Positions 1 to 12,932 of a DNA stretch of 64,000 nucleotides are shown in pieces. The translations under genes were made by a program, and so were the position numbers. The DNA is from Owenia fusiformis (Eukaryota; Annelida; Polychaeta; Sabellida; Oweniidae): contig CAIIXF020000002.1 of assembly GCA_903813345.2 (NCBI GenBank), positions 29,085,223 through 29,149,222 on the forward strand, written 5' to 3'. The stretch's first letter is position 1. Every line of letters starts with the position of its first letter. The notes beneath the pieces are model-generated. The model was not told the origin of the DNA, ran no database searches, and saw only the letters and a list, made by a program, of their open reading frames with translations.

Positions 1-239
1 GGGTTGTTTTAATTTTTTGGATAATTTTTCTTAAATCAACCAAAATTTCCTTTGTATAACTATAATATTGAGAGGTCTAAGAAAATGTTGTATCTGCAAT
101 TTTGTTTCAACAAGGTTCGGAAAGACTTTTTATTTCATTCTCAAGAATTGGTAGAAAGGAACAATTGTACTAGAAATCAAAATTTTTAACAAAAACAGTT
201 ATGGGCAAATTTACGATAATTGATATTTTCAAAATCTGT

Positions 240-1270
240 TGTTTTATTGAAGCCTGTGCTGTGTGTGTTGCTACCAGATACATTTGATGTGCGCTATTTC
301 AAAGTCATCACAACTAGTTATCATAATCATGCGATGTATACTGAAAACATTGCTTATTATTTCTCAAAAACAGCTTAAATGATGTTTTTTTTGTCAAAAA
401 ACAAAGTTTTGTTTTGTTTGTGGTGATACAAAACCGGATTACAGCACATACAGAGCATCGATTGCGTTGATATTTTTCATACTACATAAAAAAATATGTT
501 TGACATCAGGTCTGAAAAGGGCGATGTTAGATGTGTGTTACCCATGCAATGAAATGCTTTTTCTATGCACATACCATTTGTCTAATATTTTGTATCCTCC
601 AACACACTGTTTAAATTAACATTGCTGATGCATCATTTGTTTGAGATTTCGCCAGAAAGTGCCCTTCAGGGTTACCTCTTAAATGACAGACAATGAAAAC
701 ATCAGACAAAATATTGTTGTTTTTGTGGTGGATTTAGGTTCTGCTGTCCAATATTTTGTATCCTCCAAACATTAAGATTTAATCAATGCACATTACTTAT
801 TTCAAACAATTATTTTCAGAAATTAGACTAATTCAATGTAGTATTTAAATGATTGATATATAAATTTTCAATCAATTCGAATTTTTTAGTAAATTGAATA
901 TGTTGAGTATGTGTTGGAGGATACAAAACATATGGACATTATAAAACGTGTTAGTTTTAAATGAGTACGACATATCAAACAACCTCTTTTGAGAGATGGT
1001 GAGAAACATATTTTATTAACCAGTTAGAAATCATCGACTGACTTGATGCATAATCTGTTATGTTGTCCGAGTTTCCATAGCAAAATTTGATTTTTGTCCA
1101 AAAAATCAACATTAAAGCTGTTTTTAAGAAATAATAAGCAATATTTTCAATATATATTGCATGGTCATGGTAAACAGTTGTGTTGAAAGCACAATAGCAC
1201 ATATATAGTGTCGTTGATCTCAATACACATGGCGCAGGATGCGGTAGAATAGCAGAATTCATGGAATTTA
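240..1270. repeat. Diverged long inverted repeat (foldback)
   Basis: The segment at about 240-530 matches the reverse complement of about 970-1270 at moderate identity. Both arms share the core AACATTGCTTATTATTTCT-like text and the flanking AACAGCTT. The spacer (570-930) carries TTTTGTATCCTCCAA three times, twice on plus (near 585 and 752) and once inverted (near 915). No open frame of note lies in either arm. It looks like an old non-autonomous DNA element, but I could not fix termini or a target duplication. Confidence 0.55.
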
Positions 1271-1280
1271 AAAAATATCA

Positions 1281-3599
1281 ATTATTGTAAATTTGCCCTT
1301 ATATAGAATATATATAAATAATTTTCGCATTAAATTGTTATCAATCAGTCAACATTACATAAAGGACCGCGTTTTTACAGAATGTTTTCAATAATTGGTT
1401 CAAGAGAAAAATATTCTTTAATTCAGTTCACCATATCGATACCTATCCTTTGTGTTATTGATTATACGAATGGCCCTCATATATCTAATGTTTAAGGATT
1501 TAAGCCCTTGACTCTGAAGGTGTTGTTTTCAAATCTTTGCATGACAGCGCAGCTTTCGTTGCGGTGATAGGTAATATAATGCAGTTTAGTTATATGTACA
1601 CTGTTCTGGGATTGGCTGGAATCAGACACACCTTGTCTAGCTATGCGTGAAATCAATATCACTAAAAGGCGGGCCATGACAACAAGGTAATGAAATCAGA
1701 AGGCCAATTCTGGTTTTTCTACCATGTAAAATGGTAGTACTTGTCCCGTCTTTTAGAAATATGGAAATTTCAACCGATTTTGACGCTCAGATTCAAAAAT
1801 ATACTTCGTCTATATCGTTCGTCGTCGCTTCTTTAACGAGAGCTTTGTCTCTGATCGGTAACAAAAACTGTAGTCTATAACTAGACTCTGCGTGCAGGGT
1901 AGTCTAGTCTTTTGCCTTGCGGTCAATTCTGGGTCTAAGCTCATTTGACACTGACAGTGAAATGTCATCATACGCCCTTAGTATGTCAGCAATATATTAA
2001 GTAGGCAGGTTCAATGAGAAAACAAAAATGTATTTTCTTTATCAAAACACACAAGACAAACAATACGAGCCAAACTGTCTCTAATTGAGACTCTGATAAA
2101 GAAATAAAACAAAATGATGGGACCACATTTACAGGGCGTTCAATAAGTATTGCTAATTCTGCTATTATTTTTGTTCTCTCGCTTCTTTCTTCATGAAACT
2201 TTAACCACATAAGTAACATATATATGACCGTATCCTATCAAAATCTCCTGACAATCAACAACATTTTGACAAAGTTATAGTTACTATAGTAACAATTGTC
2301 ATGGGTATGGGGGGCAACCTTTGGTTATAGCAAAATTAACAATACATATTGAATGTCCTGTATAACTTTTTATACGTAGAATCAATATCTTTCGATATCA
2401 ATAAGTGGCGGTTACAGAAATCTTGATAAATTTTCTCCGATGTATTGGGATATGTGTCATCACATTAGTTACGCAGTAAATAATGCAAAATAAGCCAAAA
2501 TAGGGTAATTGACCCCAAAATTCGGATTTGTTTATGTAAAATGTAATGATTTGATGCTGAATCGTATTGTATTCGTTTGTTGTTTTGTGTTGGTATAAAT
2601 CAAAACAACACATAGTCCATCTTGACAGCAAAGCAAATGTTTCTGATTATTTTATAAAAACTTTTAATTAAAAGGATCCGGATTTTTAAAGTGGCAGTAT
2701 GTCCTTTTGGGATCCCATACACAATTATTAATGATATTATGGATTCAAATTGAGTGTCGTTTTATTTCCCCCGAGCTATATGTATCGGTACTTTATTAAT
2801 GAGTTCGATGAATCATTAATTAGCTATATTTATTAATATTTATCATGAGTTTATGGGTGTTTGGAATATCTGAACTTTTGTACTTATTAAGAATACCATG
2901 TTCGTCAACAATTCTTTTGTTTACAAAGGTATTCATTAATCTTCCATTATTCTCGCTGTCAGCGATGGAAAGATCTTTCTAAAACAGGAAATATGTCGGA
3001 AAATAAAACTTGATAAAGCGCTTGCATACTAAATCCCTATTATTGTCATTGAATCGATTGCAAACAATGGCATAACAACGGTATTTTATGGAACATAACG
3101 TATATTTACTCTGAGCTTTCAAATGGGTTAACTTAATGAATTGCTATAAGTTGTCCTTCTTCCCAATACATTTGTGTTTAAGCTTGATGTATCGTTCGTA
3201 TTAGACAGAGATATGAAGATAATAAAGTATAAGTAATAAACTAAATCATGAATAATCGTATTAATATTGACCATGTCCAAAGACGTCATCCTTGATCCGT
3301 AATGGCAAGCCCGACATCCAAACTGATGATCTTTGCGGATCTTTGTACCACAAACAAATATGGTGTCGAACGACTCAAATTGATTTTTAAGGTTTTAGTT
3401 GTTCCATCCAGATCTATATTGATCCATCTGGATCATATGATCATCCGTATGATCAAACCTTGTTGACAATCTCATTGACTGACTTTTTAGATTAAAGGCA
3501 GTGAATTTCAAAAGGTTATCACTGTGCGCGTTCTAGATATTCACTAATGACACACCACATATTAAACACTATGACATAAAACTTATACCACAATGGGTA
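1281..3599. other. Non-coding stretch, no gene seen
   Basis: AT-rich sequence with only short open frames and no codon-like signal. About 1880-1912 contains GACTCTGCGTGCAGGGTA, whose reverse complement recurs near 16188. The neighbouring AGAGCTTTGTCTC also recurs inverted near 16485, so this is a fragment of a shared repeat. Otherwise I see nothing here. Confidence 0.5.
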
Positions 3600-3784
3600 T
3601 CCCGTAGCCAGGATTTGCCAGGATTCACTTTTTGAAAAATTCCAGGGGGGTTCACTTGTGACAATTTTGGTCCAAAAATGGCCAAAGTCACTTAAAAAAT
3701 GCTCAGAATGGTGAAAAACTGCATGATTTTGAAAGATTTTTTGGCCAGGGGGGGGGGGGTCGAACCCGCCTCTGGCTACGGGCT
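3600..3784. mobile_element. MITE, CAGGCCCGTAGCC family, copy 1
   Basis: Begins CCCGTAGCCAGG and ends CTGGCTACGGGC, so the ends are inverted repeats. A poly-G run lies just inside the right end and the body carries AAAACTGCATGATTTTGAAAG, shared with four other copies in this window (24736, 34671, 51006, 63197). No coding capacity. The outermost CAG and the target duplication are eroded in this copy. Confidence 0.8.
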
Positions 3785-6752
3785 TGTATGTACTCAGGTG
3801 TTGACGGCATCCTTGATTTCAACAAATGAATGACTGACAGATACGACGTCAGATACTGTACATCGCGGCATTTTACTGCATTTTTACATGCGTACTTACT
3901 TTTAAAACCGCAATATCTCGACAGCAAAATCATATTTTTCTACAATTTTTCGTCATCAGTTGAACACGTATGTCCATGAAATATTTTGCCTATCAGAATT
4001 CCAAATAACTGATTTGGGACTTTTTAAATGAGAATCACGCAAGCCGTTTTATGCGACTTTCTATGCTAAAACCGGGTGTGGACTGTAACATTTTGAAGAA
4101 AAATGATTTTAATTTTAAACGAAAAATTAAGATAACCTTTTCATTTCTTAACGGATCTTTCTAAAATTTTCACAAAATTTAAATTCACCATTTTGGAAAA
4201 GACAAACAGATTCTGTGTGATGACGTCATAATATAACAATGCTAACTTAACGCTTATATTTATGCAAAAAAAGTGTGGACAGGCAGAATTTCGTACCAAC
4301 AAGATATATATTTTGGTCAATTAAACATTAAATCGTTTGAAAGGTGAATTATTCTTTTTTGATTCCTGAAAGGCATATCATATTCTATATTTTTATCAAA
4401 AAACTATATCATTTCGATTAAAATTCAGCCTGTAAGAAGCATAAATTGAAAGAAATATGAAGTGAAGCCATGTGAAAAATTCACAAAATTACGTTTCATT
4501 TTTTGAGTTCAAATATTTCTAATTAAGGGATAAACATTCAAAACTTTCCAATGTTTCAGCATGTTCTTTTAAATATATCCCTTACTACATACAATTAATT
4601 TCATTTAATTTGAACCACTATATATTGAGATAGACATCGTTTTATCACCGCAACCCCAAGTGAAGCCTTTACAAAATAAGACGTTACGCCGTTAGCGTAT
4701 TATATGTTCTCCTTTATTATTCATTGCTTTAAAAAAATAAAACTAAATATTCGAGTTAAAATAAATTACAAATAATGCATTTAACAATCCTTAATATCTT
4801 CCCGTCTGTGTATATCAGTTGAATATGACAAGGGGCACTGTGAAAGAGTCTAGAAAGACGGTGCGACAACGAGAGCGCAGGGCCGAAAAGTGCGACAAAG
4901 AAGAAAACGGGTAGGGTTATAAATGTCTACTTTCTGGTGATTCTAATTCTGTATATCGTGACACAACCCTTTTGAATATAGAATTGTATTGAAGCGCACA
5001 TTGATCTGAACAAAACTTGAAGTTTTTAAGAAGATTCCACGAATATTAAAACTTCTGCAATTACTTGGAGGAGCATTGCGCATATTTATCGTGTAAATCT
5101 TTGCATTTTGTCGGTAAAATGAACAATTACAATGTTACGCCGTGATGTACAGTATCTGACGTCGTATCACAGAATACAAGTTTAACAGTATATTTGATAC
5201 AATCTCATCCGAAGATGTCCCTTATGATTCAATTGAAGCTCAAATGTTAACACTAATTATTATTTCACAACTCTGTCATCAAACAATGATAAAGTTGAAA
5301 GTTTTATAAAAAACTGGATGGATGTGATCTTTAACAGGTTAAATACGTTTTAGGGAACGAATCGTTATTCTTAATTGTAAACTTATTGTACCAACCTTCT
5401 CAATATTTAAAACTTTATAAGAATTATCAGCAAACAAAAACAGGTTAGAAGACTTCTGAATGTTGTCTTAAAGGCAAATAACATAGGGTTATTAACGTCA
5501 TCAAAAGGATCACCATCGGAAAATATCGCCTGAGAACTTTTGGAAAATCTCATCCATGCTCTGCAAACGGCTGGTTGAATTAAGAATCACAGTTATTGCG
5601 ACCTTTGATGAAGAAATAATTCATCCTAACTGTGACCTTCATTTTCTGTTCATAGGACCAGTTTGTCATGATCATGAGCTACAATATCAAGCTAATTCTA
5701 GAGACGTTATTTCAACTGTCCATGGGCTGCGAAGAAAATGATAAACAAGCAAATTATAAAACAATCGGCGTTTTAGAACGCATTTAACCTCTAAGTTGAT
5801 TATTTTGCCAAGCATATAGATCACCATCTAGATTTGCGTCAACATAACAAATGATCAATTTCTTAGTGCAATATGTAGCTCAGCATTGTATTCAATGTTC
5901 CAGTTAAAACTCTATCGCACAATGAAGCGACACTACCCTCCATCTTGGAAATTGATGTTGCTAATAGCAACAAAATGATGATTCGAATTCCAATACTCTC
6001 CACTGAGTCTATTGTTGCGTTAACACTAATTCACGCAATCTACCAATTGCCGATCTATAGATTCCATCCAAAGGCCTTTGTTTAATACTCACATTCTTTA
6101 AAAAAAAACGGTGACTTATTTGTCCAAACAAATCAGTTCGTGTTCTACTGCAAATTACATTCGCTACATGTTCCCCGACTTCGGAACGAGTATAAAATAA
6201 TAAATAAACTCATCTTTGCCCGTTTTGTTATTCGTTTCTTTCGTATGTTAATCAAAAAGTGCTACATTGGATATATTTGCACTCTTTTTAAGAGGGCATC
6301 GTTTAAGCGTCCACTTAACTACATTAATTTTAGAGGAAAAGGTTTCCCTAGATTTTCATTTTACGAAAGCTACGTGGTGTGCCAAAGACTGGCTAATATG
6401 TATGGTATACATAAACTGGTATCAGATATATGCCAATCAACTTTGGATGGTCTGTCCAATGATATATCACACCATTTACCATATATTCGGTTTTGGCTGT
6501 AGCAGGGGGACGAGACTTGTTTGACACCATGTGTTTGGTTTTGACCGTGGGTCTAATATAGTGCCCCAGACAACATCTTGGGAATCGTATTACATCCCTG
6601 GATATTTATTATAGCTCAATTTGAAGCGTATGTGTTGTAAAACAATAAAATTTTCATATATTCATAAAAATATATTTCTATCCTAAAATAGTTCAAAATT
6701 GTAGAAAAGACCGAATCTTTACTATACAGCCTTTTTATTTTTGTATTTTCAG
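3785..6752. other. Non-coding upstream or intronic sequence
   Basis: No convincing exon. A short open stretch starting ATG at about 4825, rich in Arg, Lys and Glu, is followed by GTAGGG. Its phase does not fit the exon at 6753, so I do not join them. It may be an intron of the membrane-protein gene whose last exon follows. Confidence 0.4.
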
Positions 6753-7294
6753 TGACACAGGATCCAGATACAAACAGTACCACCACCATAGACCCGTTCC
6801 ATGTGCCGATCGTACTTCCGGATGATTTCCACGAGGCCGTTGATGCCCCGGGTGCCGAAACATTCGGAATAACTGCCGTTATCCTAATGTGTGTGCCCGT
6901 ATTTTTCATCATCCTTCTCGACTTTCATACACTTCATATGCATTACAAGCGAATGATGAAGAAAAATATAAAGTACTTCATTAACCATATCCAGCAACAG
7001 AGGAAACTCAAGGCCCAACGTTTCTCTGATTTAGGATCGAGTGGATCCACCAAGACATTCAAAAATCACGCTTTCGAGCAAGATGATGAAAAGGACATTG
7101 ACGTCATAAACACGGATCACGATATTCGGTCTCGAAGTGATTTAGGGAATAGTCGCAGTAATGATATCAACAGAAGCCGGAGCACGAGTGGAAGATCACG
7201 CGAAAGGAGTGACCAGTCGGTCGCATCACTACAAAGCATGGAGATCGACGATGAAATAAACCGTCCCCCGAGCAGAAAAAATAACTGGATGTGA
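6753..7294 (+). CDS. Terminal exon of a single-pass membrane protein (partial)
   Basis: I see an acceptor TTTTCAG ending at 6752, then an open frame of 179 codons to a TGA at 7292-7294. The frame needs one base from an upstream exon that I did not find, either in the long AT-rich stretch upstream or outside the window. The first ~38 residues are acidic and Thr-rich with an NST glycosylation sequon. One hydrophobic span follows (FGITAVILMCVPVFFIILL, residues ~38-57), then a basic stretch (HYKRMMKKNIKYF). This predicts an outside amino end and a cytoplasmic tail. The ~110-residue tail is polar, with Ser-Arg runs (RSRSDLGNSRS, SRSTSGRSRERS) that could be phosphorylated. I do not recognise the family. 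Codon quality and the clean hydrophobic segment make it a real exon, and its role is unknown. Confidence 0.7.
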
Positions 7295-7408
7295 ATAAAA
7301 ATTCATTTTAGTGTGTATGGAACATATCATATCATATATTTTTGTGAGTTTATATAGATAATTTTATTTATTACTAAGTATGCACCACGGCCTACCAAAT
7401 ATTGTATA

Positions 7409-7414
7409 AATAAA
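7409..7414 (+). terminator. Polyadenylation signal AATAAA
   Basis: AATAAA lies 115 bases after the stop codon of the membrane-protein exon, in AT-rich 3' UTR-like sequence. An earlier AATAAA overlaps the stop region near 7295. Confidence 0.45.
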
Positions 7415-7968
7415 CAGCCATTAAAAATAAGCTGTGTGACTCAGGGGCCTTCAACAAAATGGCTGCCTTTAATAAAGAATACAAAGTGCAAGATAATAAT
7501 ACAGGTAGTTAAGATAATTCCAGACTCCGGGGGATATTCTCTGCTAGAAATACATCGATTCATCACTGATAGTGCTATTGGTTCTCAATTAGAAGGAAAT
7601 ACAATAACAGGACGATTGAAACATCTAACGTTGAAACAAAAGAAATAAATTCTTTACCAACTTCGATCAACGATAAACAGATAAATCCCTTTATTGTTAT
7701 CAGTCGGAGATGTCCTTATGGATCGAGGCTACTTGACAGATTTTACAAATGGGTCGATTTTTTGGGTTTACGTAACGCTCCCTTTGTGACCTTGAATATA
7801 CTTTAATTGGTACCCCGTGTCTTCTTTGAACGACTAAGAGGGAGGCGAAAGAGATGGAGCAATACGGTTTGTCTGAAGGAGAACAAATACATATTTCATA
7901 TTTCACGAGGGATATACCCCATATCCAAAAGTGAGCATCACAAATACTAATTTATCCCATGACAAGTA

Positions 7969-8080
7969 TTATGACTGATTTTCAAGTTCTTTCTGCTTTA
8001 GAGATTTCTGTTTCTTTGCTAAAGCCTCTCTACGCTTCATGAACTTTATATCAGTGACAATGTCATAGTTTTTCTTTACC
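7969..8080 (-). CDS. Candidate last coding exon, Lys-rich C-terminus
   Basis: On the minus strand a TATATTTAG acceptor (AG at 8082-8081) is followed by one base of split codon and 36 codons to TAA at 7971-7969. The peptide reads VKKNYDIVTDIKFMKRREAL and continues AKKQKSLKQKELENQS, a coiled-coil-like, strongly charged tail. The composition is far more protein-like than neighbouring open stretches. No upstream partner exon was identified, and I cannot name the family. It could be an orphan exon, a pseudogene remnant or chance. Confidence 0.3.
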
Positions 8081-8726
8081 CTAAATATAGTTTCGCTTAA
8101 ATAGCGTATTCCAACGAATCTGTCTCCAAGATATCGATTCTAAATAATGTACCTGAAACCTTATTTGTCGTAGGTTAAAGGACGTTATTTGATATGGACG
8201 AACACCGGGGAGAGAGAGGGAGAAAGAGATGAGGGGCAGAGGGAGAAGGACATTAGAAAAATACTTTACAGAGGAAGAAAGGAGTAAAGATTGGAAAAGA
8301 TACAAACGAGGGGGAATAGCAAGGGCAAACGTTAGATGGAGCAGAGGGGCTAATGGACAACGATGGTGTCGTATCCTGAGTGTTTGGGCCTAGTAATGAG
8401 ATGAGGCCTCATTCATATCGACGCAAAAGCAAACATATGGAAAGGCTAATTAAGGAAAGATATAGGTGAAAGTAAAAGTTATAAATCGGACAATAATAAA
8501 GGCAGAGAGCGAGAGATTACTTCCAAGATTGTAAACCATACGTCTATGTAGGCGCGAATCAAGATAAGAAAAATCCCGGGAGAAAAATGTAATATATACG
8601 GCAGCGATGTGCGTGTATTCTACCCATAGATAATCCATATGCAAATTATAATTTCCCTTAAAGAGAAATAGGCGATAAGGGAATACGTTGAAGGTATTAT
8701 CTTTTGTGACCTCATAACGTATAACA

Positions 8727-9046
8727 GTAAGCTCAAGGAGGATTGGCTCCCAGGATCGAAACTCGATATTTTCCAACAATGAAAACGTCGAAATGTCGTT
8801 ATTTTCTGAAATTAAAACCGACTATAAATTCAAAATAAACAGTTCAAAAGATTCGAACCAATATCTCGATCATTTCTTGTGAGTTTTGGAATTTTTCGTT
8901 TGGAAATAAGACCAAAATTCACGATTTAAATGTTGAAGTGAACAAAATGGCGGCTGTTTGAATTCGAATTTTGTATTACGACATACCCATATATGGGACA
9001 GAATATCGGTGGTGCACTCTGGGAGCCAATCCTCCTTGAGTAAGCT
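8727..9046. repeat. Inverted repeat flanking ~270 bp
   Basis: GCTCAAGGAGGATTGGCTCC near 8732 is mirrored by GGAGCCAATCCTCCTTGAG near 9021, arms of about 27 bp with one indel. The spacer shows no gene. Possibly an old MITE. Confidence 0.45.
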
Positions 9047-9047
9047 T

Positions 9048-9143
9048 ATGTTCATTCCCATCGGGGCGAATCAGAGCAAATCAGAGTCACGTGGAAATGG
9101 ACTTTCTGTCCATCGGGATGGAGAATCCTCCTCGGGCATACGT
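9048..9143 (+). CDS. Weak candidate first exon
   Basis: ATG at 9048 opens 32 codons (MFIPIGANQSKSESRGNG, then LSVHRDGESSSGIR) ending exactly at a consensus donor CGT|GTGAGT in phase 0. Base composition is more balanced than the surroundings. No partner exon was found and there is no family match, so this may be chance. Confidence 0.18.
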
Positions 9144-9224
9144 GTGAGTGTGCTTCAATAACCAAGCACATTTTTTCGAAAATGTAAATCCCCAGAGCTA
9201 CATGTAGGGTTCTATACTATAAGT

Positions 9225-9545
9225 TATAGAATGATTTGAAGTGCAATACAGGATATATTCTGCTCGAGAAATTCCGTAATGGCACGAAACGAAGTCGAGT
9301 GCCAATACAGATTATCGAGAGCAGAATATATCCTGTATTGCACTTCAAATCATTCTATAACGTTTTTATATCGTTTGATCCTCTGTATTGCTACTGAGAA
9401 TGTCTCCTCCGTACCAATATTTTCTGTATTGCGACGGAGATGATCAATGGGGGACAATCTCAGTAGCAATACAGATTGGTACAGCACAAGAACGGACCAA
9501 TCAGAAGGCTTCATTTTACAGATCATACGATAATGCTTATTACTC
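9225..9545. mobile_element. Compound foldback element, copy 1
   Basis: Two hairpins sit side by side. The first pairs GAATGATTTGAAGTGCAATA near 9229 with its reverse complement near 9336. The second pairs CTGTATTGCTACTGAGAATG near 9383 with its complement near 9457. The tail contains CATTTTACAGATCATACGAT. A second copy lies in the opposite orientation at 54284-54610. No coding capacity, so it is non-autonomous. Confidence 0.75.
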
Positions 9546-10129
9546 ACGTCGGCTCGTATTCAAATGATCCCGGATTTGTAGGTTAACAGAGATGACGCAA
9601 GAATGTTGAAGAGATAAGTCGATATCCTGTAAAGACTCATTGAATGATTTTTAAATGCTCCTTTCACTTATCGAACAGAGCTATATCTAAGACCAGGAAA
9701 AATATTATGTTTAACATATTCTCCTGAGTTTATTCGTAATCCTTGATAATATAAACAGGATCATGTTAGTTTGTTTATTGTGAGAAGTGTGTGTATTTCG
9801 CACAGACATAGCTGAGTTGAGGATAAAAAGCACAATTCTTTATTGTTCAGTGAAAACATGCCGCTAAACATGGGTCTCCATTGCTCTGGCCTCAGTAAAA
9901 TATTTACGAATGGTAGTCTTATTTGACACGGCCAGGTAGAATAGCCACGAGTGTTCAAGTTTCCATTTGGAAACATTATTACATTGGATTGTGTTGCAAC
10001 CAAACTGACGCAGTTTTGAAATATTCAAATGAAGTAAAAGCTGTTATCTGACTGTTACGCTATAATGGATATTTAATAGAATTTCTATATTCCCCAACAC
10101 GCCGTCCAGTGTACAAGAATCTAATCTTT

Positions 10130-10670
10130 AATTAAATTGCAAATAATATTCCGTCCAGCGCTCACGATCTCAAGTTCGCATACAAAGGATGCAATCAAGC
10201 GATTTGAGATATTTTATATAGATTTGCTGTTGCCATACAAACATTTTTTATCACAGTCATATAGATGTTAACAACATAGAAGAACGTAAAACGTATCTGA
10301 TATATTATTTGTATCAAAAATCTGTAAAATGTCATTAGAATATTCCGTCCAACGTATGTACACGTTATCTTGGTATTTGTGGAAAAGGTACTGTTTTGTA
10401 CAATATGGAATACATGAGCATACAATTATTTTATACAATTATCTGTAAAATGTCATCAGAATATTCCGTCCAATCGTATTGTACACATTATCTTGGTAAT
10501 TATGTAATAGGTACGGTCAATTTTTACAACATGGAATGAATTTACCTACATAGCTTACTATTTTATACAAATATCAAAATCTGTAAATATCAATGGAGAA
10601 TATTCCATCCATTTGAACATTTACTTTAGCAATTGAGGAATAGTTATTTCGGTAATTAAGAAATGGGTAC
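10130..10670 (+). repeat. Degenerate ~120-bp tandem repeat
   Basis: ATCTGTAAAATGTCAT.AGAATATTCCGTCC starts units near 10319 and 10441, and a weaker copy begins near 10570. The core AATATTCCGTCCA also occurs near 10147. Each unit continues with a TTATCTTGG and a GGTAC motif. Three to four units, about 120-130 bp apart. Confidence 0.65.
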
Positions 10671-10679
10671 GGTAACTTT

Positions 10680-12554
10680 GCAAATTACTGCGTTGAAGTT
10701 ATGTGCAGTGCGTCTAATGACTTTATTATTCTGATGTTGAAAAAAGAAGAGCTACATGTACGGTTTTACTAATATTTTAAGGATTTAATTCATATGGAAA
10801 CAAATTATCATATGTCTAACATTAAATACTGAAAGGTAAAGATTTTGATAATTTTCAATAATTATCATCTTAACCTACGAGTGTACAATGCCATTTAGAG
10901 ATTGGTGTCACTATGTTTGCCTTTGTTATGTATATAGATCAATGACGCATATAGCGCGTTACATTCCCATTTGCCGTATTTGCTTTAAATACCATTGTTA
11001 TCAATGTAAATTTCCTTTGATAGAGCTTATTTACATTGGTGTTTTGCGAGAGGTTTATATTACAATAGGATGATGGATTGTTAGGATTACTTACAGATAA
11101 ATGAAAACAGACATGTAACGTATTGAAATTGTTATCCTTCTTTACAGTTATTGCGTTTTTAATACACCCTTAGTGTACGGAGCTCGTGAACATGGACTGG
11201 TGTGGTTCAAGACGATTCTTGATATGAACGGTTACAAGCAATTCTAAATATATCAACGTTATCAGCAGTTATTTAACCGGGAAGTTACAAATATATAGAA
11301 AATATACTATAGTCCTCTTAAAGTGCAAAATCTATGAGGATCATAGCTTTTGAATTAGATAAAGCAGTCTTTATTAAAAGACGATGAATTTGAATTCAGA
11401 ATTAAACGCTACCAGTCCAGTTTAGTGCACCATACCAATTCATTGTATATTTTGCATGCTCCGTATATCAATGGTGAAATGGCAGTCCCTCGTCTCTTCT
11501 CAAGCTAATCATCCGATGAGCATAGGGATGAGATGAGAGACGAAACAAATAATAAACATATGTATTATTTTATGTACATAGAAAATACGTGAAATAGAAG
11601 TGTTACTTTTTTGAAATTTGTCTCTTTTGTTTTCTTTGTAAAGACCAATTCAAGCGATGTCGTACAAAAAAGATGACAAAATAAAACAGACACACGAAGT
11701 CAAGCCAATAGAATGGCCCTTAAATCATTTAGGAAGATGATTACTGATACAGAACAAATTGATGAAATATTATCATACACCTATTTACCAAACAACCAAA
11801 CCATCCAACACCCGAACCCACCCATCTCCCCACCTGCCATCAAATCAGACAGTCAGCAAGACATACATATGCTCTAATGCTAATCGAACAATGAGGCCTT
11901 TTTTATCCAATGTCACGATTCAGACCCGGATAAATGGGTTTGTATCTATTATATATAGACGTTGATTTAAGTTTTTAGCTCATTTTGTTTATAAAGTGCC
12001 ATTTAATTATACACTTTTTAGATTTTTATCCACATGCTCTGGGTTCATTCCATATGTATTGAGGCGTGGGGTGAGGCAAATTAAGATAGGTGAGGCAAGA
12101 ATAAGTTAAAGGAAATATTGTCATCAGACTTTTATATCAATATAATATAATGAATATCTGCATCAACATTTTTCTGTAAAACTTTGTCGAGGTAACTGCC
12201 TTGCCCGTCTCATGCCTGGCTACGAGCATTGTATTATGTAAAATATCATGAACGACCTTGTGATGATGAATCCCTGAAGCAACGCACGGCGGGGAAATAG
12301 CGAAACCCTATAAAATAAAGAACCGTATCCAAGTCTCAGAACATTAATTCAGAACAGAGGGGATATAAACGTAGACGAAGACCAACACAATGTGGGACAA
12401 AGGATTTTCCATTTTCATTTCATTTCATTTTAGTTGCAATTAACTCACACGTGACTAAACAAGGTATATACTGTATATGTAGGATATATGTTACGCGGAA
12501 TATGGCATATATTCATGGTTGCGCGGTATTTGTGATACGGGTGAATATGTCATA
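10680..12554. other. Non-coding stretch, no gene seen
   Basis: AT-rich, short open frames only, no recognisable domain, no clear inverted repeat. I see nothing to annotate. Confidence 0.4.
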
Positions 12555-12559
12555 CTCAC

Positions 12560-12792
12560 CAGTGGCGGATCCAGAAATTAAAATGGGGGGGGGGGGGCAA
12601 ATTTGGAGTCTGGAAAAAATTGGGCCTAAATTTTGAAAGATTAAAGCCCATTTTTTGTTACATTGACCAAAAAAGCATTATAAGGCCAAATTATGCACAA
12701 AAGGCCCATTTATAGGCCCTACACAATTCTGGGGCTCAAAAACTATAAAATTCTGGGCCCACTTAAGACCATGCCCCCCGGATCCGCCACTG
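12560..12792. mobile_element. MITE, CAGTGGCGGATCC family, with 5-bp TSD
   Basis: Starts CAGTGGCGGATCCAG and ends GGATCCGCCACTG. CTCAC directly flanks both ends (12555-12559 and 12793-12797), giving a 5-bp target duplication. A poly-G tract sits inside the left end. The CAG..CTG ends are hAT-like. Related copies: 38226-38316 and a decayed one at 27516-27790. Confidence 0.85.
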
Positions 12793-12932
12793 CTCACTTG
12801 CGGAATATGCCTTCCCATATACCGAAGGGGAGTATGACATATGCTGCAGGTGAAACGTAATACAGAAAGCCTTGATATGATTGGTTGCGAGAATCGACTC
12901 TAAATTTAAAACAACGCTGGATTACTAATATA

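Noticed and set aside
4825-4912. Arg/Lys/Glu-rich short frame with GT donor, as an upstream exon of the 6753 exon
   Set aside because: It ends in phase 2 while the exon at 6753 needs one preceding base; the alternative frame stops early.
6140-6502. 120-codon open frame upstream of the membrane-protein exon
   Set aside because: No domain or repeat, composition follows AT-rich background, overlapping a second open frame of similar size, and no splice link to the exon at 6753.
8850-8875. GGTTCGAATC on the minus strand as a tRNA B box
   Set aside because: No A box or cloverleaf in the adjoining sequence.
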